Part shown: positions 20,381 through 30,070 of the stretch, one piece after another
Numbering within the stretch: the stretch's first letter is position 1
Layout of the letters: each line of letters opens with the position of its first letter
NCBI GenBank assembly: GCA_963662175.1
Contig: OY759223.1
Coordinates: 20,809,460-20,873,459, forward strand
Reading direction: 5' to 3'
DNA: 64,000 nucleotides
Source of the DNA: Aradus depressus
Taxonomy: Eukaryota; Arthropoda; Insecta; Hemiptera; Aradidae
Position numbers and translations under genes: made by a program
Notes under the pieces: model-generated
What the model was told of the DNA's origin: nothing
The model's input: the letters and a program-made list of their open reading frames with translations, nothing else
Database searches by the model: none

Positions 20381-20526
20381 CGATGGACAGTCCCAGCTGA
20401 CGAGTGTCATCCTCCTGAGTGCGGCTATCTTCTCAAGGGTGTCACATATCCGTGCTGGTAGGACTCCAATCAAGGCACTGCTCTGGTTGTTCACAACTAT
20501 CTCCACTATGTCTCGTTCGCTCCAAT
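20381..20526 (-). CDS. Host exon, ANF-receptor-like ligand-binding domain (partial gene)
   Basis: A 146-nt minus-strand exon. The acceptor is TTGTTGTCAG just upstream (complement of 20527-20536) and the donor is GTGAGT (complement of 20375-20380). It opens with the last two bases of a split codon, then reads WSERDIVEIVVNNQSSALIG, VLPARICDTLEKIAALRRMT and LVSWDCPS, ending in phase 0. The pattern of a hydrophobic strand ALIGV, a Cys-containing loop and helix, then strand MTLVSWDCPS fits the N-terminal lobe of ANF-receptor domains (receptor guanylyl cyclases and relatives). The next exon is at 8666-8786. No upstream exon was found between here and 64000. The family call is inferred from motif shape, not a database match. 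Confidence 0.65.
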
Positions 20527-20589
20527 CTGACAACAAGATACAAAATAATAATATCTCCATAATATTAAATACCTAAAAATTACTATTTA

Positions 20590-20885
20590 AAAAAAAAAAT
20601 AGTATAAAATAGTTGACTTACATAGAGCCTCCTCAATTCTCATATTAAATTTTGTGTCGATAAATTCATTATATCGGCAGTTATTAGAGTTTTTGTATTG
20701 TGCCCTTCTCTGTTCCCCCCATAACCTCCTATCGATTCCGCTGAAAATTAATAAATGTTGTCCTTATGGGGTTTCGAATTCACATATGAAATTGTGTATC
20801 GATACATTCATTTCATCAGCAGATATTGGGATTTTTGGGATTACTTCCCTATTCTTCGTACAGCTTATTTCTTCTCCCTGACTTT
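20590..20885 (+). repeat. Family B repeat fragment
   Basis: GTTGACTTACATAGAGCCTC, TTAAATTTTGTGTCGATAAA, ATATCGGCAGTTATTAGAGT and GTCCTTATGGGGTTTCGAAT appear in order. It ends at the jockey remnant. Confidence 0.65.
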
Positions 20886-21179
20886 ATTAATTGAATCTTT
20901 TCAGTTATATTCGGTTTTAAGCCATCCAACATCAAGCGTATCCAGTCCTTCCAATCCAAAGTCCTAAGAACAATTGTCGATGCTCCCTTCTATGTGTCCA
21001 ACCTTACCCCCCATAATGTTAAAAATTCGTTTTGTTACTGAGCTCATCAAGTCCCACTTCTCTAGATTCCACAGTAACCTTTTCTTATGTCAATCCAGTT
21101 GCTCAACTCTCTACGCCCATCCAGATAATTCCTCCCGAAGACTGAGGAGGTGCTAGTTGAGAGACCTGCAACTTTAGAT
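20886..21179 (+). pseudogene. jockey-like RT C-terminal remnant
   Basis: Frames read GFKPSNIKRIQSFQSKVLRT, IVDAPFYVSNLTPHNVKN, then FVTELIKSHFSRFHSNLF and SSRRLRRC, parallel to the jockey-like C-termini at 6831-7176 and 51210. Frameshifts break it. The hAT MITE at 21180 is inserted just beyond, and ATAATTGATTTTTATTTTCC at 21894 may be its 3' UTR. Confidence 0.7.
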
Positions 21180-21888
21180 CAGTGTTGCCAGACGTACGAT
21201 AATTCAAGCAAAATTAGGAAAATGTACGATGTACGATTATCGTACAATTTTTGTACGATAATAAAAAAAAAAGTACGATATTGTACGATAAAAAATAAAA
21301 TTTTTTACTTTATTCAAATTTAAACCATTTCAAAATTTCCCGCTTATTTTATGTAACTGTAGGTCTCTATATGCAGCGATAGATCGATGTTCAGAGTATC
21401 GATTCAACACTATCTTCATAGTTGTATTCAAAGAGCAAAGTATTTGAATGTCCTCTGCTAATCTTATAAAATATAAGAACTGTGGTCGTAAAAAATTATT
21501 CTATTACAGATCTCATATATTTATTCAATATTCTATGTGAAAACGTTTTTTGTAACACGGAACTAAAAGTGAGATTAAGAGAGATTAATAATTTAGTAAT
21601 GAGAGATTTTAATTAAAAGTTAGCACGAAATGCAATAATATTGCAACGAGATTTGTTCGATTTGTAAGAATTATTATTGAAATAAACAAAGTTCATATAG
21701 TCTACGATTAAACATGATTTTTTTAATTTTTAATTTTAATAAGAAACTTGTATAATCATTTAGTACGATTTAAAAAAAAAAATGTACGATAGAACGTACG
21801 ATAATTTCATTTTTCACCGTACGATAATCGTACGATAATTTTCGATATGTCGATACGATATGTTGTAGTCAAGAATCTGGCAACACTG
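21180..21888. mobile_element. hAT MITE with perfect TIRs, 8-bp TSD and GTACGAT-rich interior
   Basis: CAGTGTTGCCAGA at 21180 is perfectly inverted as TCTGGCAACACTG ending at 21888. CTTTAGAT flanks both sides (21172-21179 and 21889-21896). The word GTACGAT, often as ACGTACGAT, occurs repeatedly within about 120 bp of each end, in both orientations, as expected of subterminal transposase-binding repeats. No coding sequence. Confidence 0.93.
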
Positions 21889-21959
21889 CTTTAGATAATT
21901 GATTTTTATTTTCCAAATTTATTTTTCATCTTTATATTGTGGGTTAAGTATAAATAAAC

Positions 21960-22257
21960 TCAACATTTTGTTCTCGATTATATTATATTCATTTTCTCTG
22001 ACAATCAAATAAAAAATATTTTTGGATTTTTGCAAATTTAGAAAAATTTGCTGGCATCTCAGAATTATATTTTAGAAGAAATCCAAATGAAGTCATTAAA
22101 AATTGAAATTTTTTATGTACTTGCACTTCCTTCAAAATTGCACATCACAAGCTTTATATATTTTTTTTTATTAAGAACACTTTCTGAAACTACTGTAGCT
22201 ATCAAAATTTAATATAATATCAGCAAATTTTTACAGGAAACGTGATAATATATTTTA
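21960..22257 (+). repeat. Family A copy, interrupted by the RTE-like LINE
   Basis: Words shared in order with 125-470 and 605-900 include ATTCATTTTCTCTGA, AGAAATCCAAATGAA, TTGAAATTTTTTATG, GCACTTCCTTCAAAATTG and ACTACTGTAGCTATCAAAAT. It ends in the 14-bp duplication GATAATATATTTTA (22244-22257). The family resumes at 25555. Confidence 0.7.
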
Positions 22258-25200
22258 TCTATCTATCTATCTCTCTGGCGCTACAACCCTAGTGGGTCCT
22301 GGCCTCCTCAATGAGCCTCCGCCATTCGGCTCTGTCCTGTGCAGCTGCTTTCCAATTTCGCTGTCCAAGAAGCTCTCTCGCGTCAGCTGCCACACCATCC
22401 ACCCATCTTAGCCTCGGTCTGCCTGCTCTTCTTGATCGGTACAAAGGCTCCTCAAGGACTGTTCTTGGCACTTCGCCCTCTTCCGTTCGGGCTACATGGC
22501 CTGCCCAACTCAACCTTCCCAACTTCACCACCCTCACTACATCAGCCTCACCAAACAGCTCGTAGATTTCCCTATTCTTGCGAATTCTCCAAACCAGTCC
22601 GTCCTTCACAGGGCCGAAAACCCTTCGAAGAATTTTCCTTTCAAATATCAACAGGTCCTTCTCGTCAGACTTGGATAGGGTCCATGTTTGACTGGCGTAG
22701 ATAAGGACTGGACGGATCAGGGTCTTATAGAGTCGGAGTTTGGTATGCCTGCTCAGTAGAGAGCTTCGCATATGCCTCAGCAATCCAAAATAGCATCGAT
22801 TCGCTGCCGTAAGTCTTTTCTTAATTTCGGCTGATGTCTCGTTCCTGGTGGTGATTTGAGAGCCCAAGTACGTAAATTCTTTGACCCTTTCGAAGGAATA
22901 TGGGCCAATCGATATGCTTCGGCTATGGGGGTTCGCGTCTACACCTGTGTACATATATTTAGTCTTGGACTCATTTATTCGTAGGCCCATTGCGGCTGCC
23001 GCTTCTTGCAATCCCAGAAAGGCACTCTCAAGATCTGGGAAAGACCGTGCAACAATATCCAAATCATCGGCGTAGCCGAGCAGTTGGACTGATTTTGAAA
23101 ATATTGTGCCCCTTATTCGAATACCGGAATCCCTCACTACTTTCTCTAGGGCTAAGTTAAACAGTAAGCAAGCTAGGGCATCACCTTGCCTCAATCCCTT
23201 GCTAGAGGGAAACTCTGAAGAGTAGTCCGACTGAATGCGTACTTTACACTGCACGTCTTGCATCGTCATTCTGACCAAGCGAATCAGCTTCGAGGGGATA
23301 TTCATTTCCTCCATAGCTTTATAAAGTTTGGGCCTTCTTACGGTGTCATATGCGCTTTTGAAATCGATGAAGAGATGATGAGTGGTCATTTTAAATTCAT
23401 GGCTTCTTTCCAGGATCATACGAAGAGTGAAGATTTGATCAATAGTTGATCTCCCCTTCCTAAAACCACTTTGGTACTTACCAGTTTCCCGTTCGGCAAA
23501 AGGAACAAGCCTGTTATAGAGGACATTAGAGAGAATCTTATATGCGCACTGGAGCAGCGAAATTCCGCGGTAGTTGGCACATTCTAGTTGCTCCCCTTTC
23601 TTATGCACTGGGCACACAACCGCCTTTTTCCACTGAATAGGAATATCTTCTTGCATCCAGATCATGAATACTAGATCGTACATGGCTTTGTACAGTGCTT
23701 CGCCACCATACTTAAAAAGCTCAGGTGGTAGTCCATCATCTCCAGGTGCCTTATGATTTTTCATTTGAGCAATCGCGTTCTGAATTTCTTCCAGCTCAGG
23801 TGGCACTATTTCTCTATCATCCTGGTTGATGTCGGGGATCTCATAATTCTCTTCCGAGTCAATTGCTCCTTCATTGAGTAATTCATTGAAGTGTCTAGTC
23901 CACCTATGAAGTACATCCTCCTTATTAGTAAGAAGCGAACCGTCTTCTTTTCTACAGGCCAGGAGCCTGGGTTTAAAGGGGGCTCTTCCTTTGTTAACTT
24001 TCTGGAAGAACATTCTATTCTTATTTGTATCCCTCATAATCTCTACTTCTTCGAGCTGCTTGTTCTCCCATTCTCGTTTCTTCTTTCTATGGAGTCTCTT
24101 CTCAATGCGTCTTTTCATTCTATAATTTTCGGTTGCCTGCCTTGTGTACCGTCTCTGAACCATAGTTCTATATGCCCCATTTTTATCTTCTGTTACTCTT
24201 TTACATTCTTCATCAAACCACGGGGACTTTCTTTCTGGCTCATTAGTTCCCAGAGTGATTTCAGCCGCCTTATTTATGACTGTTTCCAGACCATTCCATG
24301 TATCTTGGATGTTCTCCATTCTTGCTACACGGAATGTCTCATTCAGACGTACCTCTAGTTGATTTTGAAAAGTAGCGCATATATCCGGGTCTTTCAGTTT
24401 GGTCGTATTCCACTTCTTTTGTCTAGTCAACCTGTTAGCTCTTGTAGAGGAGATCCTTGCCCTAATTCGAGCAATGATCAAGTGATGATCAGAGTCTACA
24501 TTTGCGCCTCTGTATGTTCTATTGCTCAAAAAGTTGGCTTTGTGCCGCGCGCTAATCAACAAGTGGTCTATCTGGTTAAAGGTAGCTCCATCTGGTGATC
24601 TCCATGTAGCCTTATGAATTCGTCGTCCTGGGAATAGTGTACTCCCTATGACCATGTTTCGTGACGCAGCAAAATGGACAATCCTTTTCCCGTTGTCATT
24701 GCTTTCATCATGGAGGCTGTGAAGGCCAATGGTCGGCCTGTACACTTCTTCTTTCCCAATCTTGGCATTAAAATCCCCTAAGAGTATCTTTATATCGCTT
24801 CTAGGGCAACCATCATGAGCTCTTTCCAGCTCTTCATAGAAATTCTCCTTTTCGTCTTCACTTGACGTTTCGGTAGGTGCATGGCAACTAATTAGGCTAT
24901 AATTGTAAAATACTCCCTTAATACGGAGGGTACATAGTCGTTCGTTGATGGGGGAAAATCCAATAATTTGCTGTCTCATTCTTCCTCTTACTATGAAGCC
25001 AGTTCCAAACATGTGGTTTTTTTGGTGGCAGCTGTAATAAATTGTATGGAATTTCTTTTCAATCAGTCCACTACCTGTCCAACGAATCTCTTGAATAGCA
25101 GCTATGTCAACTTTATACTTGTCCAATTCAGTGAGGAGGATTTGAAGCCCTCCCGGTCCGTATAGAGATAAAATATTCCAATATCCTAATTTGAAGTCCA

Positions 25201-25540
25201 TTTGGCGTTTTCCAGGTCGGTTACCATTTATCAATCCGGCGTTTTCTCTATGAGGTCTCGTAATAATTTGTGTTTAAGAGGAGCAGGTTATTAGCCCATT
25301 GCCTCCGAGTCAGGTGGAGGGGCTGCCTCCTTAGAGCCTCCTGACCGGCTCCCGAGTTACTTAGTTTTAGCCTACCTTATCAGTTCCGAGACAACCGAAA
25401 AGGCGTTTCCCACCCGCACCACTAGGAGGTACTAAGCAACTCTTGTTGACACCTTCGCTTTCTCGCCACGGGTCTGGCCGTATGCGATTCCACTACTGTG
25501 CAGAGAAGAGAACTCTGCAAAGTGTCAACCGTCAGCGGGC
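22258..25540 (-). mobile_element. RTE-like LINE, full-length-looking insertion with 14-bp TSD
   Basis: GATAATATATTTTA lies at 22244-22257 and 25541-25554, exactly bounding about 3.28 kb. The minus-strand element has a 5' leader of about 340 bp, one long ORF with endonuclease and RT, a very short 3' UTR and a tail of (AGAT)n rather than poly(A). The leader could fold into an HDV-like double pseudoknot (see findings). A single intact ORF and a perfect duplication indicate recent insertion. Short microsatellite tails and one-ORF layout fit the RTE clade. Confidence 0.93.
22289..25201 (-). CDS. Endonuclease-reverse transcriptase of an RTE-like LINE
   Basis: A 970-aa protein from the ATG at 25201 (MDFKLGYWNILSLYG); the frame is open 11 codons further upstream without ATG. 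It has an APE-type endonuclease at about residues 5-250: AAIQEIRW (catalytic Glu), LLGDFNAKIG (Asp, Asn) and DSDHHLIIARI (Asp-His). The RT spans about 470-760: APGDDGLPPELFKYGG, NYRGISLLQCAYKI, HLFIDFKSAYDTV (first Asp) and LGYADDLDIVA (the YADD catalytic pair). The C-terminus has LRLYKTLIRPVLIYASQTWT and GRLSWAGHVART, usual in RTE-type proteins. There is no RNase H or gag ORF, as expected. It would nick a target and reverse-transcribe its own RNA in the nucleus. No stops or frameshifts are seen, so it could be active. Confidence 0.95.
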   Translation of the reverse strand: MDFKLGYWNILSLYGPGGLQILLTELDKYKVDIAAIQEIRWTGSGLIEKKFHTIYYSCHQKNHMFGTGFIVRGRMRQQIIGFSPINERLCTLRIKGVFYNYSLISCHAPTETSSEDEKENFYEELERAHDGCPRSDIKILLGDFNAKIGKEEVYRPTIGLHSLHDESNDNGKRIVHFAASRNMVIGSTLFPGRRIHKATWRSPDGATFNQIDHLLISARHKANFLSNRTYRGANVDSDHHLIIARIRARISSTRANRLTRQKKWNTTKLKDPDICATFQNQLEVRLNETFRVARMENIQDTWNGLETVINKAAEITLGTNEPERKSPWFDEECKRVTEDKNGAYRTMVQRRYTRQATENYRMKRRIEKRLHRKKKREWENKQLEEVEIMRDTNKNRMFFQKVNKGRAPFKPRLLACRKEDGSLLTNKEDVLHRWTRHFNELLNEGAIDSEENYEIPDINQDDREIVPPELEEIQNAIAQMKNHKAPGDDGLPPELFKYGGEALYKAMYDLVFMIWMQEDIPIQWKKAVVCPVHKKGEQLECANYRGISLLQCAYKILSNVLYNRLVPFAERETGKYQSGFRKGRSTIDQIFTLRMILERSHEFKMTTHHLFIDFKSAYDTVRRPKLYKAMEEMNIPSKLIRLVRMTMQDVQCKVRIQSDYSSEFPSSKGLRQGDALACLLFNLALEKVVRDSGIRIRGTIFSKSVQLLGYADDLDIVARSFPDLESAFLGLQEAAAAMGLRINESKTKYMYTGVDANPHSRSISIGPYSFERVKEFTYLGSQITTRNETSAEIKKRLTAANRCYFGLLRHMRSSLLSRHTKLRLYKTLIRPVLIYASQTWTLSKSDEKDLLIFERKILRRVFGPVKDGLVWRIRKNREIYELFGEADVVRVVKLGRLSWAGHVARTEEGEVPRTVLEEPLYRSRRAGRPRLRWVDGVAADARELLGQRNWKAAAQDRAEWRRLIEEARTH

Positions 25541-25554
25541 GATAATATATTTTA

Positions 25555-25865
25555 ATATTATTTATTTTTGTTATTATCACAATATTTTATTTCATTTTTA
25601 TTATTATTGTTTATATTTATTATTATTATTTAAATTTAATAATTTCACTTTGTTTTATATATATTATATTGTTTTGTACAGTGACCATTTATTTCTTTAT
25701 TTATGTATACCATATACTTTTCTTATGCTTTCGTTCATTTATTTAATGTATTTTACTTACTTTTATTATTTTTTTTAAAGTGTGCCTCATCAAATTGACT
25801 TATAGTCATATTACCAACTGTAAATATTCAAAATAAATAAAACAAAAAAAAAAGTTTTATTCGGC
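25555..25865 (+). repeat. AT-rich family A continuation and LINE-type 3' end
   Basis: Resumes after the LINE duplication with TTATTATCACAATATTTTAT, like 936-960. It ends at 25785-25850 with CTCATCAAATTGACTTATAG and CTGTAAATATTCAAAATAAA, a 3' end shared with the inverted-repeat arms near 43640 and 44700, followed by an A-run. Confidence 0.55.
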
Positions 25866-26290
25866 GATGATAAAATTGAGCAGGAAACATAATCTAACCA
25901 TACAAGAAAGGAATATTATTGAAAGCCCACTCACCAATGAAAGTAAGTACAAAGTAGAGAAGAGAGAGTTTAGCAGAGCTGAGGATGGATCAAGTTTCAA
26001 GCAAATAGGTGCACCTTTACCACGACTTCTCATTCAAAAGTTGACAGGGAATTGACAAGTTTAGTGAGTTATAGCAAAGTTTGTCTGAATTAAGTCACAA
26101 TGAATGGTCTCGAGTTGTATTATCTGAGGTACAAGGGACTTTCCACCATAGATAATTAACGTTGGGAGTTGTGAAGCTCGACAGGTGGAGCAGTCCGCAA
26201 CTTGATTATAGAACTAAAAGCCCAACAAGCTTTGGACATTCACATTGTTAAATATTCTTTGAAGGAACTCATGTCGTATTAAAGTTAGAA
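25866..26290. other. No feature recognised
   Basis: A 62-codon plus-strand frame at 25867-26055 has no identifiable motif. The sequence is not obviously repeated elsewhere in the window. Confidence 0.35.
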
Positions 26291-26527
26291 GAGCGTCAGT
26301 ACCACAAGCTCTTAGGAGGATGCCGGTACCACAAACTCTTAGGAGGGTGTTGGTAACACAAGCTCTTAGGGGGATGCCGGTACCACAAGCTCTTAGGAAG
26401 TGCCGATACCACACATACAAGCTTTTAGGAGGGTGCCGGTACCACAAGCTCTTAGTAGAGTGCCGGTACCACATACAAGCTTTTAGGAGGGTGCCGGTAA
26501 CGCAAGCTCTCAGGAGGGGGCCGGTAC
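26291..26527 (+). repeat. Approximately 27-bp minisatellite
   Basis: Eight to nine degenerate units built on CGGTACCACAAGCTCTTAGG and AGGGTGC. Two or three units carry an extra CACATA before CAAGCTTTTAGG. Because 27 is a multiple of three, frames on both strands stay open, which I do not read as coding. Confidence 0.88.
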
Positions 26528-26576
26528 TTGAGCTCAGAAAGCAAGCAAGCATACCACTGAGCTTCCGGCGCCTTAC
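26528..26576 (-). repeat. SINE-1 tRNA-like head remnant
   Basis: Minus strand: GGCGCCGGAAGCTCAGTGGT, then GCTTGCTTTCTGAGCTCAAG. Only the A-box half is present, directly abutting the minisatellite. Confidence 0.65.
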
Positions 26577-26799
26577 TAATATAATAATTTTATCAATGTT
26601 CTTTTGAATGTTTTATCAGAGAGATGAGACGTCTGCTTCTTAGGTCTGATTAGACCATATTCTGGTCTAAATCGGACAAAGTGGGAGTTTTTCAGAATGA
26701 GAGTGGGAAATATGTATGCAACAGATGATAGGGTGGGCTGGTGCGCACAACTAGGAACCTAACCATCCAATGTTCTCATCCATCCCATAGTTTCCAAGG

Positions 26800-26895
26800 G
26801 TAGTAGATCTTTAACAAATAACTTTAACGTACCCTCTGAAGGACGACGTGGTCACGGTTTTGAAACCACGATACCACTGAGCACCCTCGGTCCTT
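26800..26895 (-). repeat. Heavily diverged SINE-1 remnant
   Basis: GATCTTTAACAAATAACTTT, CTGAAGGACGACGTGGTCAC and ATACCACTGAGCACCCTCGG retain the SINE-1 order (minus strand) with large deletions. Confidence 0.45.
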
Positions 26896-27164
26896 CCATT
26901 TAACTCGCAACTATTTTAATAGCCGTTAAAACCTCATTGGGAGCAACATATTTTTTAGCATTGGGATATAATTGTTTCGAAAACACGGGCCGACAGTGTG
27001 GACTTTGGTTGCATGGAATCACTACGGGCGCGGGTTCGAAATAAAAAGTCCCCCAAAATAAAAGTTGGCTACACCCCTCTCCCCTCTATCAGCCCAAAAG
27101 ATGACATTTCTAAAAGGGTGAGCGTTGAAGAATAAAAAAAAAAAATACATCTTCTTTTAAAAAA

Positions 27165-28300
27165 TGTACTTCCCCAGATCGAATTAATAAATCAACTTTT
27201 TGCTCCCCCTCCAAAACCAGCCGACCGTTCCAAAAATTGACTTTTTCGAGACAAAAGTCTGCCCAAATCGTATCAAGATACCTACATCATTTTATTGACA
27301 AATTAATTCACTTTCACCTCATTTATACAGCAATTTTTTATCAACTTATAAAAACATTATTTTATAATGAAAATTATAAAGTTTTTGGAAAATTTCAGAA
27401 AATATGCTGCCATTCAGCGAGGTTTGTAGATATTTTTACCAATTTTTTTTTGTTCGATTCAAAATTAAAAGCAAGTTATTGCGGTGAAACTCGGTAATAA
27501 ACAAAAAGAATAGATAATATTTGGTGATTTTTTAAACTCACTTTTTGAACTCTTGTACATACAAGGAGTATCAGAAACAAACATTTTCAGCACCACTCGG
27601 ACTCACTTGTCTTCAATATTTCTCTACTTATAAAATTTTTTTTAAAAAATCACCAAAAATTATCTATTCTTTATGTTTATTTCCGAGTTTCACCGAAATA
27701 ACTTGCTTTTAATTTTGAATGGAACAAAAAAAATTTGGTAAAAATATCTGCAAACCTCGCTGAAGGCAGCGTATTTTCTGAAATTTTCCAAAAACTTTAT
27801 AATTTTCTTTATAAAATAATGTTTTTAAAAGTTGATAAAAAATTGTTGTATAAATGAGGTGAAAGTGATACAATCAGTTGAACAGCCTGGGCAGACTTTT
27901 TTTTGTCTCGAAAAAGTCACTTTTTGACCACTAATATTCAATAGTTGACTTACATAGTGTAAATAAACCCTCATACTAAATTTTATGTCGATACATTCAT
28001 TACATCGACAGTTGAGTTTTAGAGTTAAGCCTCGCCCCTAATCCCGGTCTATTTGACTGAAAATTAATAGGTGTCGTCAATAGATGATTCTGGATTCACA
28101 TATAAAATTTCGTGTTGATATATTCATTCTATCGGCAGTTATCGTGTTCACAGACAGAATTCTTTTTTTTTACTTGGATGCTGGAGGTCGGAAAACATAA
28201 AATTTCTTTGAAAGCTCCACATAGATTTTTTACCGATTACATCAAAGTTGTCTCAGGTTTAACGCTCATTAAAGAACAATTTTTGATGCGAAAATAGGAA
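27165..28300 (+). repeat. Family B copy split by a foldback element
   Basis: 27165-27230 has the family start TGTACTTCCCCAGATCGAAT and CTCCCCCTCCAAAACCAGCC. After the foldback it resumes at about 27925 with CTAATATTCAATAGTTGACT and runs through CTATCGGCAGTTATCGTGTT to TTTTTACCGATTACATCAAA. Non-coding. Confidence 0.7.
27237..27918. mobile_element. Foldback element with arms near 290 bp
   Basis: The left arm, from TGACTTTTTCGAGACAAAAG, and the right arm, ending CTCGAAAAAGTCA, are inverted along almost their whole length. Matched words include TCACCTCATTTATACA, GTTTTTGGAAAATTTCAGAA, GCAAGTTATT and TTTTTTAAA. A central spacer of about 110 bp (27545-27640) is unique. The 86-codon ORF in the left arm mirrors the arm and is unlikely to be a gene. 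I could not define a clean target duplication. It is best called a long-TIR MITE or foldback of unknown class. Confidence 0.85.
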
Positions 28301-28567
28301 ATCGATGAACTGTCAGAATCATTTTAAAGTATCATACACTTTTTTTACTATTCTCTCGGCTTATTAAGTCCCTGAGAGCTTTCACATGTTCAATATAAAG
28401 CGAACGAATGTATTGTCCGAGCATAATTTCAAATGGAAGATTCCATACAGAATATTTTCCGTGTGACCTCCTCTTGTCATTTCATTCTTCATTGTAAACT
28501 CTAAAGTGGACTGATTTTCTGAATATTTGGCACATCAACCATCGAAGGAACTTTTTTCTATACTGAT

Positions 28568-28896
28568 GTTAGTTATTATGACTCATGTCTGGCTTCAACT
28601 AAGTGGTCATATCGCCTACTACCAGAGCGCTCTTTCGTCACTCTGGTAGACATGAGGCCGTCTCTACCATGGGAGATAAATTTTGGCTACCCTAAATTTT
28701 TTTTCACCAAGGGTAGGGGTCATTAATGAGTATCTGACATTGGGACCGTCGCTTAGCGTCCCATCCGAAGGACCGCATGCTTACGTTTATTTTACCTCCA
28801 ATATAAAATAAACTAATGGCCTCGGCCGGGTTTCGAACCCGCGAACTTGAGCTCAGTAAGCAAGCACTTATACCACTGAGCTACTGGCGTCCTATC
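28568..28896 (-). mobile_element. SINE-1, near full length
   Basis: Standard SINE-1 order on the minus strand from GACGCCAGTAGCTCAGTGGT (A box) and GGGTTCGAAACCCGGCC (B box) to CATGAGTCATAATAACTAAC. It has small deletions in the body (the CGGGACCGTCGC region). TCTATACT at about 28557-28564 and 28895-28902 may be a short target duplication. Confidence 0.85.
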
Positions 28897-29477
28897 TATA
28901 CTTAATATATAAAGAGATAAAGTTTGTTTGTGTATTTAAGGTAATCTCGAAAACTATTTTATCAAACGGGAGTTAAGCAGGATTTTCTCTGTTTTCTACT
29001 TAAAGATAATAGGATTTAAATATATTAAAACGGAACATTTACATTTATGGTAACAAAATGAATATATATATATATATATGAAATATAGGGTAAATCACAG
29101 AGACTGTAGACAGGAGAGAACATAAATATCGGTAAAGAAAACAGCATATGCGATTGATCTGTCCGAAAGAATGAATACTGAAGCAAAACAAAACAAATAT
29201 AATATTTTATAAAAAATAACAGCTCTGATTTTAACTTTATTAATATTCTCATTCATTTTATTAAATATTCAATCATTATTTTACGCATATCACATAAAAA
29301 TTTGTTTATTTTTTTAGAATGTAATAATTTTTGTGTTATGACCATATCACATATTTTTAATATCATACGTAAACTCCAGACTTTTTTTTAAAAGTTACTC
29401 CTTAAGCCTTCTATATTAAATATTTGAATTTTTAAAATTACGAATTCAGATATAGATTGCACACAATAAATATAGGT
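28897..29477. other. AT-rich stretch, no gene recognised
   Basis: Contains a (TA)n run at 29061-29078 and a Helitron-like phrase AAAGAGATAAAGTTTGTTTG near 28910. Nothing else is assigned. Confidence 0.35.
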
Positions 29478-29770
29478 TCATTTTAAAATTGCACCTTCAA
29501 AAAACCAAGTTTTATACACCAGATACTCTCCATAGTCGGCCTCGGTTCTGTTACGGTTAAACTTCTTGCTTTCTAGAGTTTTACATTTCCTTAGAATTTG
29601 AACCGGAGTCTCGCATTCCTCGCTACATATCCTGCACAGAGGGCTTCTAGCGATGCCCATATTGTGTAGGTGTTCGTTCATATGACAGTGTCCTGTGATC
29701 AGTCCTGTCATAGTCATGATTCATATTCAGAAGTTCTTGACTTCTTTCCACTGAGAGTTCCGCAAGAGAG
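29478..29770 (-). pseudogene. LINE terminal Cys-rich remnant
   Basis: Minus strand reads LITGHCHMNEHLHNMGIARS then PLCRICSEECETPVQILRKC. CxxC...C is the terminal LINE zinc-knuckle, and the LHNM-IARSPLCR segment is the same as at 2019-2130. A frameshift near 29715 separates it from the upstream part. Only the C-terminal 80 codons remain. Confidence 0.7.
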
Positions 29771-29787
29771 AGTTTTAAGTGTCTTTC

Positions 29788-29935
29788 CTTAGGGACCCCT
29801 ATCCTAGGTAAATAAAACAGAGGAAGCAAAATTTATAACTTTCACAGTAGTTAGGCTCATGTTCACCAGAGCGACGAAAGAGCGCTCTAGTAGGCCATAT
29901 GACCTCGTTAAAGTCCGGACAGGATACTAACTACA
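29788..29935 (+). repeat. SINE-1 3' half
   Basis: GGGACCCCTATCCTAGGTAA, GCTCATGTTCACCAGAGCGA and AAGAGCGCTCTAGTAGGCC, then a shortened CCGGACAGGATACTAACT end. The head is absent. Confidence 0.7.
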
Positions 29936-30070
29936 GGCCCGAGGGAAAAGATTCACTATCCTCTACTGTAAAGTCCAAGGAATAAATCCCCGACAATGTA
30001 CTTCCCCACAACGAATTAATTAATTAAATTTTTGCTCCCCCTCCCAAACTAGTCAACCGTTTGCTCTAAT

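Noticed and set aside
22339..24598. Several 60-155-codon plus-strand frames
   Set aside because: All lie opposite the intact LINE ORF and have no motif of their own.
27237..27497. 86-codon frame in the foldback arm
   Set aside because: The mirror arm does not preserve it and it has no motif.
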